From the NCBI GenBank assembly GCA_937871505.1, contig CALMPF010000026.1, positions 62,001-126,000 on the forward strand: 64,000 nucleotides of DNA. The letters run 5' to 3'. Source of the DNA: an uncultured Planctomycetia bacterium. Lineage in GTDB: Bacteria; Planctomycetota; Phycisphaerae; Phycisphaerales; SM1A02. Made by a program: the position numbers and the translations under genes. How positions within the stretch are numbered: the stretch's first letter is position 1; every line of letters starts with the position of its first letter. Under the pieces are notes generated by a model that saw nothing but the letters and a program-made list of their open reading frames with translations, did not search any database and was not told the origin of the DNA. Of this stretch, positions 25,627-34,862 are shown one piece after another.

Positions 25627-26355
25627 ATGGCGCCCGAGCCCGAGGCAGTGCCGACGCCGAGACCGGAGAGCGCGCGGAGTCCGACGGGCGGCGCGGGCGT
25701 TCCGTCCGACTCGGGTTCGCCTCCCGAGGCTTCCGTTCCCAGCGCCGTTCCCAGTTGCGCTTTGGGTCGCACTTCGGGTCCCGCCTTGGGCCCCGCTCCC
25801 GGACCCGTGACGGCGCTGCTCGCGCGCTGCGATCAGGATCCGGAGGCGGCCGAGCGGCTGCTCGCGCTGGTCTACGACGAGCTGCGCCGGCAGGCGGCGA
25901 ACCTGCTTCGCCGCGAGCGCCGCGACCACACGCTCCAGCCGACGGCGCTCGTCCATGAGGCATGGATGAGGCTCGGCCTCGACCGCGCGGCGCCGAGCGA
26001 CCGAAGCCACTTCATGGCCCTCGCCTCGATCGCGATGCGGCGCGTCCTCGTCGGTCATGCCCGCTCCCGCCATCGTCTCAAGCGATCCGGCGGGCGGCTG
26101 CGGCTGGAGCTCGGGGACCCCTCGGTCGCTCTGCCGACCGCAGCAACGTTCGACAGCGCCGACCTGCTCTCCCTCGAGGAAGCGCTCTCGCGCCTCGCCG
26201 CCCTCGACCCGAGGCTGGTCCGGCTCGTCGAGCTCCGCTGGTTCGGCGGCCTCTCCGTCGAGCAGTGCGCTGCCGTGCTGCGCGCGGGCACGGCGACGAT
26301 CAAGCGCGACTGGGCCCTGGCCCGCGCGTGGCTGCACCGTGAGCTCAGCCGCTGA
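25627..26355 (+). CDS. ECF sigma factor (planctomycete TIGR02999-like)
   Basis: A 242-residue sigma factor. The first about 60 residues are Pro/Ser-rich and non-conserved. The sigma-2 region follows (AERLLALVYDELRRQAANLLRRERRDHTLQPTALVHEAWMRL, residues about 72-113 in part), with the HTLQPTALVHEAW pattern typical of planctomycete ECF factors. The sigma-4 helix-turn-helix is near the end (LRWFGGLSVEQCAAVLRAGTATIKRDW). A GTG at 25807 would give a more compact protein. Its 3' end overlaps by 11 bp the convergent Ser/Thr kinase gene; in this phylum such sigma factors and kinases often lie together. Confidence 0.9.
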   Translation: MAPEPEAVPTPRPESARSPTGGAGVPSDSGSPPEASVPSAVPSCALGRTSGPALGPAPGPVTALLARCDQDPEAAERLLALVYDELRRQAANLLRRERRDHTLQPTALVHEAWMRLGLDRAAPSDRSHFMALASIAMRRVLVGHARSRHRLKRSGGRLRLELGDPSVALPTAATFDSADLLSLEEALSRLAALDPRLVRLVELRWFGGLSVEQCAAVLRAGTATIKRDWALARAWLHRELSR

Positions 26356-28621
26356 TCCCCGCCCCCGCCCGCGCGGCGCGGGAGAGATCGAGCAAGCGGG
26401 CGATCTCCGCTTCGACCGATGCGCCGACGGTCGGCACCGCCGGGGGCACGGTTCCCGCAGCCTCGGCAGCCTCGGCGAGGAGGCGGTCCGCGGCGTCGAG
26501 CTCGCGGCGCTCGATCAGGCGCGCGGCGAGGGCGCACCGGGCCGTCTGCACCTCCGGGTGATTGCCCGGCAGCAGCGATCGCCGGATGCGCAGGACGCGC
26601 TCGAGCAGCGCGCCGGCGAGCTCGGGTGCCGTCGCATCGTGGGCGATGACGAACGCGAGCCGCTCTAGCAGCGTCGCGGTGGCGAGATCATCGGGGCGGA
26701 TCTCGTCGCGCATGACGAGCGCTCGCCGCGCCGTCTCGATCGCCGCGTCGATCTCGCCGAGGTCGACGAGGAGGATTCCCCTCTGGGCGAGGCTCCAGGA
26801 GAGCTCGGCGACCCGGCCGGGCTGATGACGCTCGACGATCGCGACCGCCGCGTCGATGTCCGCCAGCGCCTGGCGAATCTCGCCGCGGCGCCGGCGGATC
26901 ACCGAGAGATTGTGAAGGCTCTCGGCGATCTCGATGGCGCCTGGCGGCAGTGCCGCGCTGCGCAGCGCGGTCGCCTCCTCGAGCAGCACGAGCCCGCGGT
27001 CGAGGTCGCCCCTGGCCGCGATGGCGTTGGCGAGCCTTGCAAGCCGCCGCGCCCGGCCGAGCGGGTCGCCGCCGACACCCGCGGCCTGCGCCGCCCGCTC
27101 CGCGAGCTGCCAGTGGCGCTCGGCGCGGTCGTGCAGACCCAGTGCCGTGTAGCGCTCGCCGAGAAGCTCGTGGAGCTCGACGGCGAGCGCCTCGCCCTCC
27201 GGAATCTCCGCCGTCACGAGCGCCGCGGCCTCGTCAAGCGCCCGCTCGAGCGAGATCGTCCCTCCTCCGACGAGTCCCGGGTCGAGTCGCTCGATCACGC
27301 CGTGAAGCACCTCGTTGACCCGCCGGACGCGCTCTGCCTCGCGCCGCGCCATCAGCCAGCCGCCGGTGGTCCCGACGACCGCGATGAGAAGCAGGGCCGC
27401 CGCGAGGATGCCGGCGGCGCTCGCGCCGCGGTTGCGGCCCACGAAGCGCTGCATCCGATAGGCGAGCGAGGGCGGTCGGGCCGTGATGGGGCGCGACTCG
27501 ACGATCCGCCGCAGGTCCGCCGCAAAGCCCCCCGCGGTCGCGTAGCGGCGCTGCGGCTCCGGCGCCATCGCGCAGGCCACGACCGTCGAGATGTCGCCGC
27601 GCAGGTCGGGCCGCAGCGCGCCGAGCGGAGCCGGCTCCTCCGTGCGGAGCCGCTCAAGCGCTTCCGTGAGGCTCAGGCCGGCGACGTCCACCGGCAGCCG
27701 GCCGGAGAGCAATTCGTACGCGACGACCCCGAGCGCGTAGACATCGCTCCGCGGACCCACCCTCCCGCGATCGCCGACGAGCTGTTCCGGCGCCATGTAG
27801 CCGGGCGTGCCGGCGATTTCGCCCGCGCGGGTGCGGGGCATGCAGTCCGCGGGCCGCTCGATCGTGGTCGCGATGCCGAAGTCGACGACCTTCGGAAGTC
27901 CCTCGTCATCGACGAGGATGTTGCCTGGCTTGAGGTCGCGATGCACGATGCCGCGGCGGTGCGCGTGCTCGACGGCGTCGGCGACCAGCGCCAGGAGAAG
28001 GAGCAGGTCGCTGCGCGAAGGTCGGCACCGCGCCACGTGATCGGTGATCCTCGATCCCCGGACGAGCTCCATCGCGCAGAACGCGCGCTGCGTCGACGGA
28101 TCGGACGCATCCAGCCGGAACGTCCCGGCCGCGTGGATCGTCGCGATGCCGGGATGCTGAAGTCGTCCGAGCAGCTCAGCCTCCTGCACGAAGCGCGCCG
28201 CGGCGTCGGGTCCGAGCACGGCGCCGCGCACGACCTTCAGGGCCACGTCGCGCGCGGGCGAGGCCTGCCGCGCCGCGTAGACGACGCCCATGCCGCCCTC
28301 GGCGATCCCGGCGAGGATGGTGAAGTCGCCGACGGTGCGCCCGATCAGCGGATCGTCCTCCGCGCCGGCGCCCGGCGGCCGCGGCGCGTCGTCGGTCGTC
28401 GCTTCGCAGGCGTCGGGCCCGTCGACGGCACCCGCGGCCGCAAGCAGCTCCGCGACCTCCTGCCGGACTCCAGCATCGCGCTCCGCGGGAGCTTCCCGCA
28501 GCAGAAACGCCGCTCGCTCGGCGGCGGGGAGCGCCAGCGCGAGGCCGAAGAGCTCGGCGACGCGCGGCCACTCCGCTGGAGGGCAGCGGGTTCCAGACGG
28601 CCGGGAGATCGAGCCGGACAC
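26345..28621 (-). CDS. Transmembrane Ser/Thr protein kinase with TPR-rich sensor part
   Basis: A 758-residue kinase. An N-terminal region of about 90 residues precedes the catalytic domain. The Gly loop is IAEGGMGVVYA (about 107), Lys lies in VALKVV (about 128), the catalytic loop is HRDLKPGN (about 225), followed by DFG (about 248) and APE in YMAPEQL. A membrane helix (about 396-418, LLLIAVVGTTGGWLM) separates it from a C-terminal helical-repeat region of TPR type (about 430-750). The start is GTG at 28621 with no strong ribosome site. This is the classical Hanks-type planctomycete architecture: cytoplasmic kinase, external repeat sensor. It converges on an ECF sigma gene. Confidence 0.92.
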   Translation of the reverse strand: MSGSISRPSGTRCPPAEWPRVAELFGLALALPAAERAAFLLREAPAERDAGVRQEVAELLAAAGAVDGPDACEATTDDAPRPPGAGAEDDPLIGRTVGDFTILAGIAEGGMGVVYAARQASPARDVALKVVRGAVLGPDAAARFVQEAELLGRLQHPGIATIHAAGTFRLDASDPSTQRAFCAMELVRGSRITDHVARCRPSRSDLLLLLALVADAVEHAHRRGIVHRDLKPGNILVDDEGLPKVVDFGIATTIERPADCMPRTRAGEIAGTPGYMAPEQLVGDRGRVGPRSDVYALGVVAYELLSGRLPVDVAGLSLTEALERLRTEEPAPLGALRPDLRGDISTVVACAMAPEPQRRYATAGGFAADLRRIVESRPITARPPSLAYRMQRFVGRNRGASAAGILAAALLLIAVVGTTGGWLMARREAERVRRVNEVLHGVIERLDPGLVGGGTISLERALDEAAALVTAEIPEGEALAVELHELLGERYTALGLHDRAERHWQLAERAAQAAGVGGDPLGRARRLARLANAIAARGDLDRGLVLLEEATALRSAALPPGAIEIAESLHNLSVIRRRRGEIRQALADIDAAVAIVERHQPGRVAELSWSLAQRGILLVDLGEIDAAIETARRALVMRDEIRPDDLATATLLERLAFVIAHDATAPELAGALLERVLRIRRSLLPGNHPEVQTARCALAARLIERRELDAADRLLAEAAEAAGTVPPAVPTVGASVEAEIARLLDLSRAARAGAGISG

Positions 28622-28825
28622 GGCGGATTGTTGCGGGGAGGTGCGTGCAGCGCCTGCTCGCGCTCCAGCGCCCCTCGCCTCCTGCTGCGGCGCCGGAGCG
28701 CTCCGGCGCCCGCTCGCTCACGGCGCGGAATGCTGATCCCGCCTTCGGCGAGATGGCGCATTCGACTGCGGAGGGCTCGATCCACCGAGCCCGAATCCGT
28801 GATCCATCACCCTGAAGGAACTCCC

Positions 28826-29785
28826 ATGAGCAGCCGCTGCACCATCGGTCTCGCGTCCTTTTTCGTCTTCTCGTGCTTTGCCGCTCCGGCGGGTGCCGGA
28901 GCGCTTCCCTTCGCCGCGGGGGGCGCGAACGCCTCCGACGTGCTCTCCGAGCTCGATGCGTTCCGCGCCGCCCTCGGACCGCTCAACGGCAACGTGCCGG
29001 GCTCCTTTGGCGGCGGTCGTCGCGAGATCAACTGGGACGGCGTGCCCGATGGGCTCTCCTCGCCCAACGCCTTTCCCGGCGACTTCTTCAACGCCGCCAC
29101 GCCGGGTCGCGCCCGCGGAGCGCTCTTCGCCACCGACGGCACCCACTTCGAGGTGAGCGCGCGCACGCCGAATCCGACGAACACGCCGCTGAACTTCGGC
29201 AACATCGATCCCGCCTACGAGACGACCTTCCAGGCCTTCTCGCCGCAGCGGCTCTTCACTGCGGTGGGGAGCACCGTCACCGAGACGACCTTCTTCGTCC
29301 CCGGGACCATCACCACACCGGCGACGGTCAAGGGCTTCGGCGCGATCTTCAACGGCGTCGAGATTCTCGGCTCCGCGCGGATCGAGTGCTTCGACGCCCT
29401 CGGCGCGCACCTCGCCACCGTGCTCGCACCGGTCGGCGGCAGCTCCGGCTTCTCCTTCGCGGGCGTGGTGATGACCGGCGCCGAGCGCATCGCCTCGGTG
29501 GTGATCCACTCCGGCACCCTCGCGCCGCTCGCGGGCAACGTCGACGATCTGCTCTATGGCGAGGATGTCGTCGTCATGGACGACTTCATCTATGGCGAGC
29601 CGATCTCGCTCGGCTGCCCTGCGGATCTCAACGGCAACGGCGTCGTGGACGGCGCCGACCTGGGGATCTTCCTCGCCGCGTGGGGTCCCAATCTCGGTCA
29701 CCCCGCGGACTTCGACGGTGACGGCCTCGTCTACGGCTCCGACCTCGGCGTGCTCCTCTCCGCATGGGGCGCCTGCGGCGAGTGA
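28826..29785 (+). CDS. Secreted protein with dockerin-like C-terminus
   Basis: A 319-residue protein with a signal peptide (MSRCTIG-type start, cleavage near PAGAGA). The middle part is beta-rich and resembles planctomycete extracellular proteins with a PEP-CTERM-like style (GALFATDGTHFEVSARTPNPT, TTTFFVPGT-like strands). I do not assign a function. The C-terminus (about 262-318) has two Ca-binding-type repeats, DLNGNGVVDGADLGIFLAAWG and DFDGDGLVYGSDLGVLLSAWG, written here in parts; both carry the Asp/Asn loop of type I dockerins. Such tails are widespread in Phycisphaerae without any cellulosome; their role is probably surface anchoring or stability. AAGGA precedes the ATG. Confidence 0.85.
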   Translation: MSSRCTIGLASFFVFSCFAAPAGAGALPFAAGGANASDVLSELDAFRAALGPLNGNVPGSFGGGRREINWDGVPDGLSSPNAFPGDFFNAATPGRARGALFATDGTHFEVSARTPNPTNTPLNFGNIDPAYETTFQAFSPQRLFTAVGSTVTETTFFVPGTITTPATVKGFGAIFNGVEILGSARIECFDALGAHLATVLAPVGGSSGFSFAGVVMTGAERIASVVIHSGTLAPLAGNVDDLLYGEDVVVMDDFIYGEPISLGCPADLNGNGVVDGADLGIFLAAWGPNLGHPADFDGDGLVYGSDLGVLLSAWGACGE

Positions 29786-29794
29786 GGCTGAACC

Positions 29795-29833
29795 GGGGAG
29801 GGCGACCGGCGACGGAGGCCGGTCGCCCTCCCC
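29795..29833. terminator. Bidirectional 16-bp hairpin between convergent genes
   Basis: GGGGAGGGCGACCGGC at 29795-29810 pairs perfectly with 29818-29833 around a seven-base loop. It sits in the 76-bp gap between the dockerin-like protein gene and ftsK, which converge, so it probably stops transcription in both directions. Confidence 0.7.
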
Positions 29834-29861
29834 ATCGCCTTCCGCGACTTCGTCGCCGGCG

Positions 29862-32570
29862 TCAGCCGTCGTCCTCCTCGAAGATCGTGCCGGCCTTCGC
29901 CTCGGCCTCCTCGAGGGCCTTCATCTGCTGCCACTCCTCGGCGGTGATCATCACCTCGCGGGCGACCGATCCCTTGTGGTCGCCGAGGATCCCCGCAAGC
30001 CCCATCTGGTCGACCAGCCGCGACGCCCGGCTGTAGCCGATCGCCAGCCGGCGCTGGAGGAGCGAGACGCTGCCCCGCCCGGTCTCGATCATGATCTCGA
30101 CTGCCTTGTCGAAGAGCGGATCGCGTTCCGAAGCGTCGAGCTCGCCTGCGGGTTCGTCGTCCTTGGAGACCGAGCGCAGCGAGAGCAGCGAGCGCTCGAA
30201 GCTCGGCGCCGCGACCTCCTTGAGAAAGCGCATCACGCGGCGGATCTCACCGTCGGTCAGCAGCGTTCCCTGGGCGCGGCGGATCTCGCTGGTCTTGGGG
30301 TTGAGGAAGAGCATGTCGCCCTGACCGAGCAGGAGCTCGGCGCCCTTGCTGTCGAGGACGATGCGGCTGTCCATGCCCGAGGCGACCTTGAAGCTCACGC
30401 GGCAGGGCATGTTGCTCTTGATCAGGCCGGTCACCACGTTCGCCTGCGGCCGCTGCGTCGCGAGAATCAGGTGGATGCCGACGGCGCGGGCCTTCTGGGC
30501 GATGCGGACGATGAAGTGCTCGACCTCCTTGTTGGTCATCATGAGATCGGCGAGCTCGTCGATCACGAAGACCATGTAAGGGAGCTTCTTGGGGATCCTG
30601 GCCCGCTCGAGGTCGTTGGTCGGTTCGAATCGCTCGCAGAGCTCCTCCTCCGTCATCGCGTTGTAGCCGGTGAGATCGCGCACGCCTGCCTCTCGCAGGA
30701 GCTCGTAGCGCTCCTCCATCCGATCGACCGCCCACTCGAGGATCGCCGAGGCCTTGCCCATCTCCGTGACCACGGGGCACATGAGATGGGGGATGTCGGC
30801 GAACTGGCTCATCTCGACCATCTTGGGATCCACGAGCACGAGCTTGAGCTCGTCGGGCCGCTTCGTGTACAGCCAGCTCATGATGATCGAGTTCATGCAG
30901 ACGCTCTTGCCGCTGCCGGTGGTGCCCGCGATGAGCATGTGCGGCATCCGCGTGAGATCGGCCACCAGCGGCTCTCCCGAGGCGTCCTTGCCGAGGAACA
31001 TCGGAAGCGCCATCCCCTCGGCGGCCCCGCCCGACATCAGCTCCTTGAGGCGCACCTTCTCCTTCTGGAGGTTGGGCACCTCGATGCCGACCGTGGTCTT
31101 GCCCGCCGTGTTGGGCAGGATGCGGATGTTCTGGGCCTGGAGCGAACGGGCGATGTCGCTCGAGATCGTCTGAAGCCGCGCGACCCGCGTCCCCGGGGCG
31201 AGCTGCACCGAGAAGAGGGTCACCACGGGACCGCTCTCGATGCCGACGACCTCGGCGTCGATCGAGAAGGTCTGGAGCGTTTCCTCGAGCACCTCCGCCT
31301 GCTGCCGGACGAACGCCTCCATCTTCTCCGAGTAGTTGGTCTCCGGGTCGTCGAGCAGCTCGAGCGTCGGGAAGCGGTAGCTCTCCCAGGATCCGTCGGC
31401 GGGCGCCTGCCTCGGAATGTCTTCGTCGCGCGCCACCGTGCTGGGGCGGCTGGTCATGCGCACCGGGAGCCGCGCGATCTTGGCGCGCAGCTCGTCGTGG
31501 GAGAGCGGCTCGCGGCGCTGCGCGTCGCCCTCATCCTCGGATTCGTCCTCCTCCGCGCCGAGCCCGTCGTCAGACCGATCGTCCGCCGGATCCTCCTCGT
31601 CCGTCTCCTCGTCGTCGCCCTCGGCGGCCTCTTCGATCTCCGCCTCGGCCGCGCATGCGTCGTCTTCCCCGAGCCACTCGTCTTCGTGCTCGTGCTCGGC
31701 CGCTGCGGCCTCTTCGTCGAGGGCCGGAGACCGCTCGGCGGGGGAGGCCTCGGTCCAACCGGCCGCATCGAACGCTCCCGCTTCCGTGCCTTGCTCGTCT
31801 CCGGCCCCGTCCTCTCCGATCCGCCGGCCCACGGCGACCGCGGGCGCTGGGCGGCGCAGCGCGGCGAGCCTGCGCAGGGCGGGCACCGGATTGACCGACC
31901 GCGCCGCCCCGGCCACCGCATCGCTCGCCGACCTGGTTGTGGCCGCCACCGCCCGGAGCGTGCGCCAGGTCGCCCGCGGCAGGGCCATGACGACTCCGTC
32001 GGCGGCGGTGACCGCCCCGATCAGGAGTGCGGCCACCAGCGTGAGGCCGACGACGGGGGTTCCGAAGCGCTGCGCGAGTTCCTGCGCCGCCGCAGTTCCT
32101 GCGAGCCCGGCGCTGACTCCAGGAACCCCGCCGAGATCGCCCAGCCAGAGGGCGTGCAGGCCCCCGAAGGCCACCATGAAGATCAGCGATCCGACGGCGC
32201 GGAGGACGGGGTGTCCGATCGGCCGGCCGGCCGCGATGAACCCGAGCAGCGCTCCCGCGCCGATCACCGGGACCCAGACGGCGGGCCCGAAGAGGAGCAT
32301 CAGCCGCCACGCGAGAAGGGCCCCGAGCGAGCCGCCCGCGTTCGCCGTGACCTGCCGATGGACGGCGACCACCTCGGAGGGCCAGTCGGCGAGATCAAAG
32401 GTCGCCAAGGAGAGCACCACGAACGCCCAGAGCGTCGCCGCCACCAGCCAGAGGGCGCGGCGCAGCGGCAGCGCAATGGCGGGCTGGACGAGCGCCTCGG
32501 TGGACGAGGCGCCGCGGCGATGGGGGCGCGCAGGAACAGTGCTCCTGGCCTGACGGGAAGACCGAGCCAT
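29862..32570 (-). CDS. ftsK: FtsK/SpoIIIE DNA translocase
   Basis: A 902-residue DNA pump for chromosome segregation. Four or more N-terminal membrane helices lie within about 38-225. An acidic, Glu/Asp-rich linker spans about 285-370. The beta domain and RecA-like motor cover about 400-780, with Walker A GTTGSGKSVCMN (about 547), KLVLVDPKMVEM (Walker B region) and the helicase-like ILATQRPQANVVTGLIKSN. A winged-helix gamma domain that reads orienting sequences ends the protein (about 813-880, GRGSVSLLQRRLAIGYSRASRLVDQM). The ATG at 32570 precedes the first helix. Upstream lie 60-bp hairpin repeats that separate it from the htrA gene. Confidence 0.95.
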   Translation of the reverse strand: MARSSRQARSTVPARPHRRGASSTEALVQPAIALPLRRALWLVAATLWAFVVLSLATFDLADWPSEVVAVHRQVTANAGGSLGALLAWRLMLLFGPAVWVPVIGAGALLGFIAAGRPIGHPVLRAVGSLIFMVAFGGLHALWLGDLGGVPGVSAGLAGTAAAQELAQRFGTPVVGLTLVAALLIGAVTAADGVVMALPRATWRTLRAVAATTRSASDAVAGAARSVNPVPALRRLAALRRPAPAVAVGRRIGEDGAGDEQGTEAGAFDAAGWTEASPAERSPALDEEAAAAEHEHEDEWLGEDDACAAEAEIEEAAEGDDEETDEEDPADDRSDDGLGAEEDESEDEGDAQRREPLSHDELRAKIARLPVRMTSRPSTVARDEDIPRQAPADGSWESYRFPTLELLDDPETNYSEKMEAFVRQQAEVLEETLQTFSIDAEVVGIESGPVVTLFSVQLAPGTRVARLQTISSDIARSLQAQNIRILPNTAGKTTVGIEVPNLQKEKVRLKELMSGGAAEGMALPMFLGKDASGEPLVADLTRMPHMLIAGTTGSGKSVCMNSIIMSWLYTKRPDELKLVLVDPKMVEMSQFADIPHLMCPVVTEMGKASAILEWAVDRMEERYELLREAGVRDLTGYNAMTEEELCERFEPTNDLERARIPKKLPYMVFVIDELADLMMTNKEVEHFIVRIAQKARAVGIHLILATQRPQANVVTGLIKSNMPCRVSFKVASGMDSRIVLDSKGAELLLGQGDMLFLNPKTSEIRRAQGTLLTDGEIRRVMRFLKEVAAPSFERSLLSLRSVSKDDEPAGELDASERDPLFDKAVEIMIETGRGSVSLLQRRLAIGYSRASRLVDQMGLAGILGDHKGSVAREVMITAEEWQQMKALEEAEAKAGTIFEEDDG

Positions 32571-32746
32571 TCGAGGGGATATCGGCTTCCCGGGAGCCCG
32601 GCGGACAGAATCGGCCGCAGCCTCGATGAACGCCTCCGACGCGCCCCCCGTGGGGGTCCGGCTCGGACGCCCGTTCTCGCCGGGTCGAGCTCGGACCGCG
32701 TCCGCGCGCGTCGCCGCTCTCCGGGCGTCCCTGTCCCCAGGGAAGC

Positions 32747-32890
32747 TCGCTTCGGTCGCGGGATACCAGAAGCGACCGAAGCGATGGTCTCCGGGAAGAG
32801 AGAAACTCGCTTCGGTCGCGGGATACCAGAAGCGACCGAAGCGATGGTCTCCGGGAAGAGAGAAACTCGCTTCGGTCGCGGGATACCAGA
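32747..32890. repeat. Tandem 60-bp repeat, each unit a 12-bp stem hairpin
   Basis: Two nearly identical 60-bp units (32747-32806, 32807-32866) and a truncated third (to 32890) lie between htrA and ftsK. Each full unit contains CGCTTCGGTCGC and GCGACCGAAGCG around a 12-base loop. The stems are at 32748-32759/32772-32783 and 32808-32819/32832-32843. The third unit keeps the left arm but has a degenerate right arm. There are no variable spacers as in a CRISPR. Confidence 0.85.
32798..32843 (-). terminator. Terminator-like hairpin downstream of htrA
   Basis: Read on the minus strand, the stem formed by 32808-32843 is followed by AGTTTCTCTCTTCCC, a T-rich tail. This fits an intrinsic terminator for htrA, about 80 bases past its stop. 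The neighbouring hairpin has a poorer tail. Confidence 0.5.
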
Positions 32891-32924
32891 CGCTTCGCGG
32901 CTCCGAGCCGCCGGAGGAACTCCG

Positions 32925-34445
32925 TCACATCGGAACGGTGACGCTCAGCCGCTGGCCGTCGGGTGCGACCGCTGTCACCGTCACCACCCGGGGGACCATC
33001 CTCGGCACCGAGCGAGGCCCGGCGATGCGCGCGAGCCGCGCGTAGAGCTGATCGACCGTCGCGACCGGCTGGTCGTTGACCGCGACGATCACCGAGCCGG
33101 TTGGGAGCGTCCGCGCCGCATGCGACCCCGGCTCGACCGCCGTCACCAGCACGCCGCGCTGGACGGCGGCTCCGATCGATGCTGCGCGAAGCCCGCTCGC
33201 GGTGACCAGTTCGAGGACTCCGAACCGGCGGAGCGCCCTCGAGGGTCGCTCCGCCAGCAGCGCCGGGTCGAGCTTGTCGAGCACGATGTCAAGGTCCGCA
33301 CTGCCTCCGGGAGCCTCGCCGCTCCCTCCGCGCCAGATGCGCAATCTGATGCTGTCGCCCGGCTGCCGCGAAGCGACCATCGCCGGAATCTGCGTCGTCA
33401 GGCTGATGGGCTGCTCGTCGACGTGCGTGATCACGTCGCGGGTGCGCAGCCCGGCGCGCTCGGCGGGCCCCCCGGATTCGACCTGGCGAACCACGACGCC
33501 GCGCCCCTCGAACTGGAGCAGCCGGGCCATCGTGTCGTCGATCTCCCCGACTCGGACGCCCATGAACCCGCGGTCCACCTCGCCCTTGGCGATGAGCTGC
33601 GCGACGACGGACTCGATCATCGCCATGGGGATCGCGAGGCCGATGCCCGCGAACTGGCCCTGCGTTCCCGTCGTGGACCCGCGGTTGGTCGCGATTGCGG
33701 TGTTCATCCCGACGACGTGACCGCGGATGTCCGTCAGCGGTCCGCCGGAGTTGCCGGGATTGATTGCGGCATCGACCTGGATGAAGTTCTCGAAGTCGAC
33801 GTCGGTCAGCCCGGCGGAGCGACCGAGGCCGGAGACGATGCCTGAGGACATCGAAAAGCGGAACTCGAAGGGGGAGCCGAAGGCGAAGACCATGTCGCCC
33901 TGCCGCACCGACTCGCTCCGCCCGCGCGTCGCGGGAACCAGCCGATCCGCTTCGATCCTCAGGACCGCGATGTCGGTCGCCAGATCGAGACCGACCACCG
34001 TCGCCCGGCGCAGGACTCCGTTGTGAAGCTGAACGTCGATGCGCTCGGCGCCGTCGATCACGTGGGCGTTCGAGACGATGTGCCCCTCGCGGTCGAAGAT
34101 CCAGCCCGACCCCGAGGAGGTCATCATCACGGAGCGGCCGGAGCCTGCATCGGTCATCGTCGCGGCGGTGCTCACGTGGACGACGGAGGGCTCGACCATC
34201 CGGGCGACGTCGGCGGCGGCGGCGTTGAACGCCTCCAGCACCGAGCCCTCCCCGAGCCGCGCGGCGGCGTGGCGAACGCGGGCGTCGGTCCGCTCATCGG
34301 CGAGCCGCCTCACGACCGACGGTCCGAGCAGGAGGACCGCCGCCGCCACCGCCGCGACGAGGACGGTGGGGCCATACGTGTCCAAAGCTGCACGCCGCGG
34401 ACGAGCCGCGCCGTCGCTCAAGTTCCGATGGTCGGTCGCGGGCAT
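32925..34445 (-). CDS. HtrA/DegP-like serine protease with PDZ domains
   Basis: A 506-residue periplasmic protease anchored by an N-terminal helix (about 25-43). The trypsin-like domain has all three catalytic residues: His in SNAHVID (about 125), Asp in ATDIAVLRIE (about 156) and Ser in NPGNSGGPL (about 232). A first PDZ domain follows (about 272-375, MGVRVGEID to DVITHVDEQPI). A second, weaker PDZ-like part lies near the C-terminus (RGVLVTAVEPGS, GSVIVAVNDQPV). It is a protein quality-control protease of the cell envelope. The gene lies upstream of ftsK on the same strand, but a hairpin array separates them. Confidence 0.92.
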   Translation of the reverse strand: MPATDHRNLSDGAARPRRAALDTYGPTVLVAAVAAAVLLLGPSVVRRLADERTDARVRHAAARLGEGSVLEAFNAAAADVARMVEPSVVHVSTAATMTDAGSGRSVMMTSSGSGWIFDREGHIVSNAHVIDGAERIDVQLHNGVLRRATVVGLDLATDIAVLRIEADRLVPATRGRSESVRQGDMVFAFGSPFEFRFSMSSGIVSGLGRSAGLTDVDFENFIQVDAAINPGNSGGPLTDIRGHVVGMNTAIATNRGSTTGTQGQFAGIGLAIPMAMIESVVAQLIAKGEVDRGFMGVRVGEIDDTMARLLQFEGRGVVVRQVESGGPAERAGLRTRDVITHVDEQPISLTTQIPAMVASRQPGDSIRLRIWRGGSGEAPGGSADLDIVLDKLDPALLAERPSRALRRFGVLELVTASGLRAASIGAAVQRGVLVTAVEPGSHAARTLPTGSVIVAVNDQPVATVDQLYARLARIAGPRSVPRMVPRVVTVTAVAPDGQRLSVTVPM

Positions 34446-34862
34446 GGCGGTCGGTCAGCGCGAGGTCGGGCGTGCGCGGGCGATGGGGCAGGGGGCCGCC
34501 GAGCGCGCGTCCGTCGACGCGCGGCTGGGCTCGGCGTCGGCGAGGGTCAAGAGTAGACGCCGCCGCCGAGGAGGACCCCCGGCCGCGGTCACGTCGAAGT
34601 TCTTCGGCCCGTCCTCACGAGCCTCGAGCGCAGCGCCGGGTCGTCGTGCGTCGGCACTCGCTGCGCCGACACGACTGCTGCGCGCTTCCACCGGTCGCCT
34701 GCCGCGCGTCGCCGGATTCGCCTCGAGCGACTTCGAGCCCATCGCGCGGCCGCGCAGCCCGGCGTCGATGAACGTCGGCCGGCGCGCTTCGCTCGCAGCT
34801 CGGCGTGCGCGCCGGTCGGTCCCTCGTCCCGGACGACGGCCGAACGCTCCGGGCCGACCCGA
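34446..34862. other. 417-base gap without a recognisable gene
   Basis: Between the htrA start and the panB stop on the minus strand. Small frames of 95-99 codons on both strands are Arg/Ala/Pro-rich and not protein-like. It presumably carries the htrA promoter; none was clear. Confidence 0.5.

Noticed and set aside
23740-29780. Dockerin-like tails as evidence of a cellulosome
   Set aside because: No cohesin or glycoside hydrolase is seen, and such tails are common in Phycisphaerae on unrelated secreted proteins.
32747-32890. CRISPR-like array
   Set aside because: Units are contiguous and identical over the full 60 bp with no variable spacers, and no cas genes are nearby.
29556-33845. Very long plus-strand open frame of 1429 codons
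   Set aside because: It is antisense to ftsK and htrA. The translation is His/Arg/Glu-rich and unlike a protein, while the minus-strand frames show clear family motifs.
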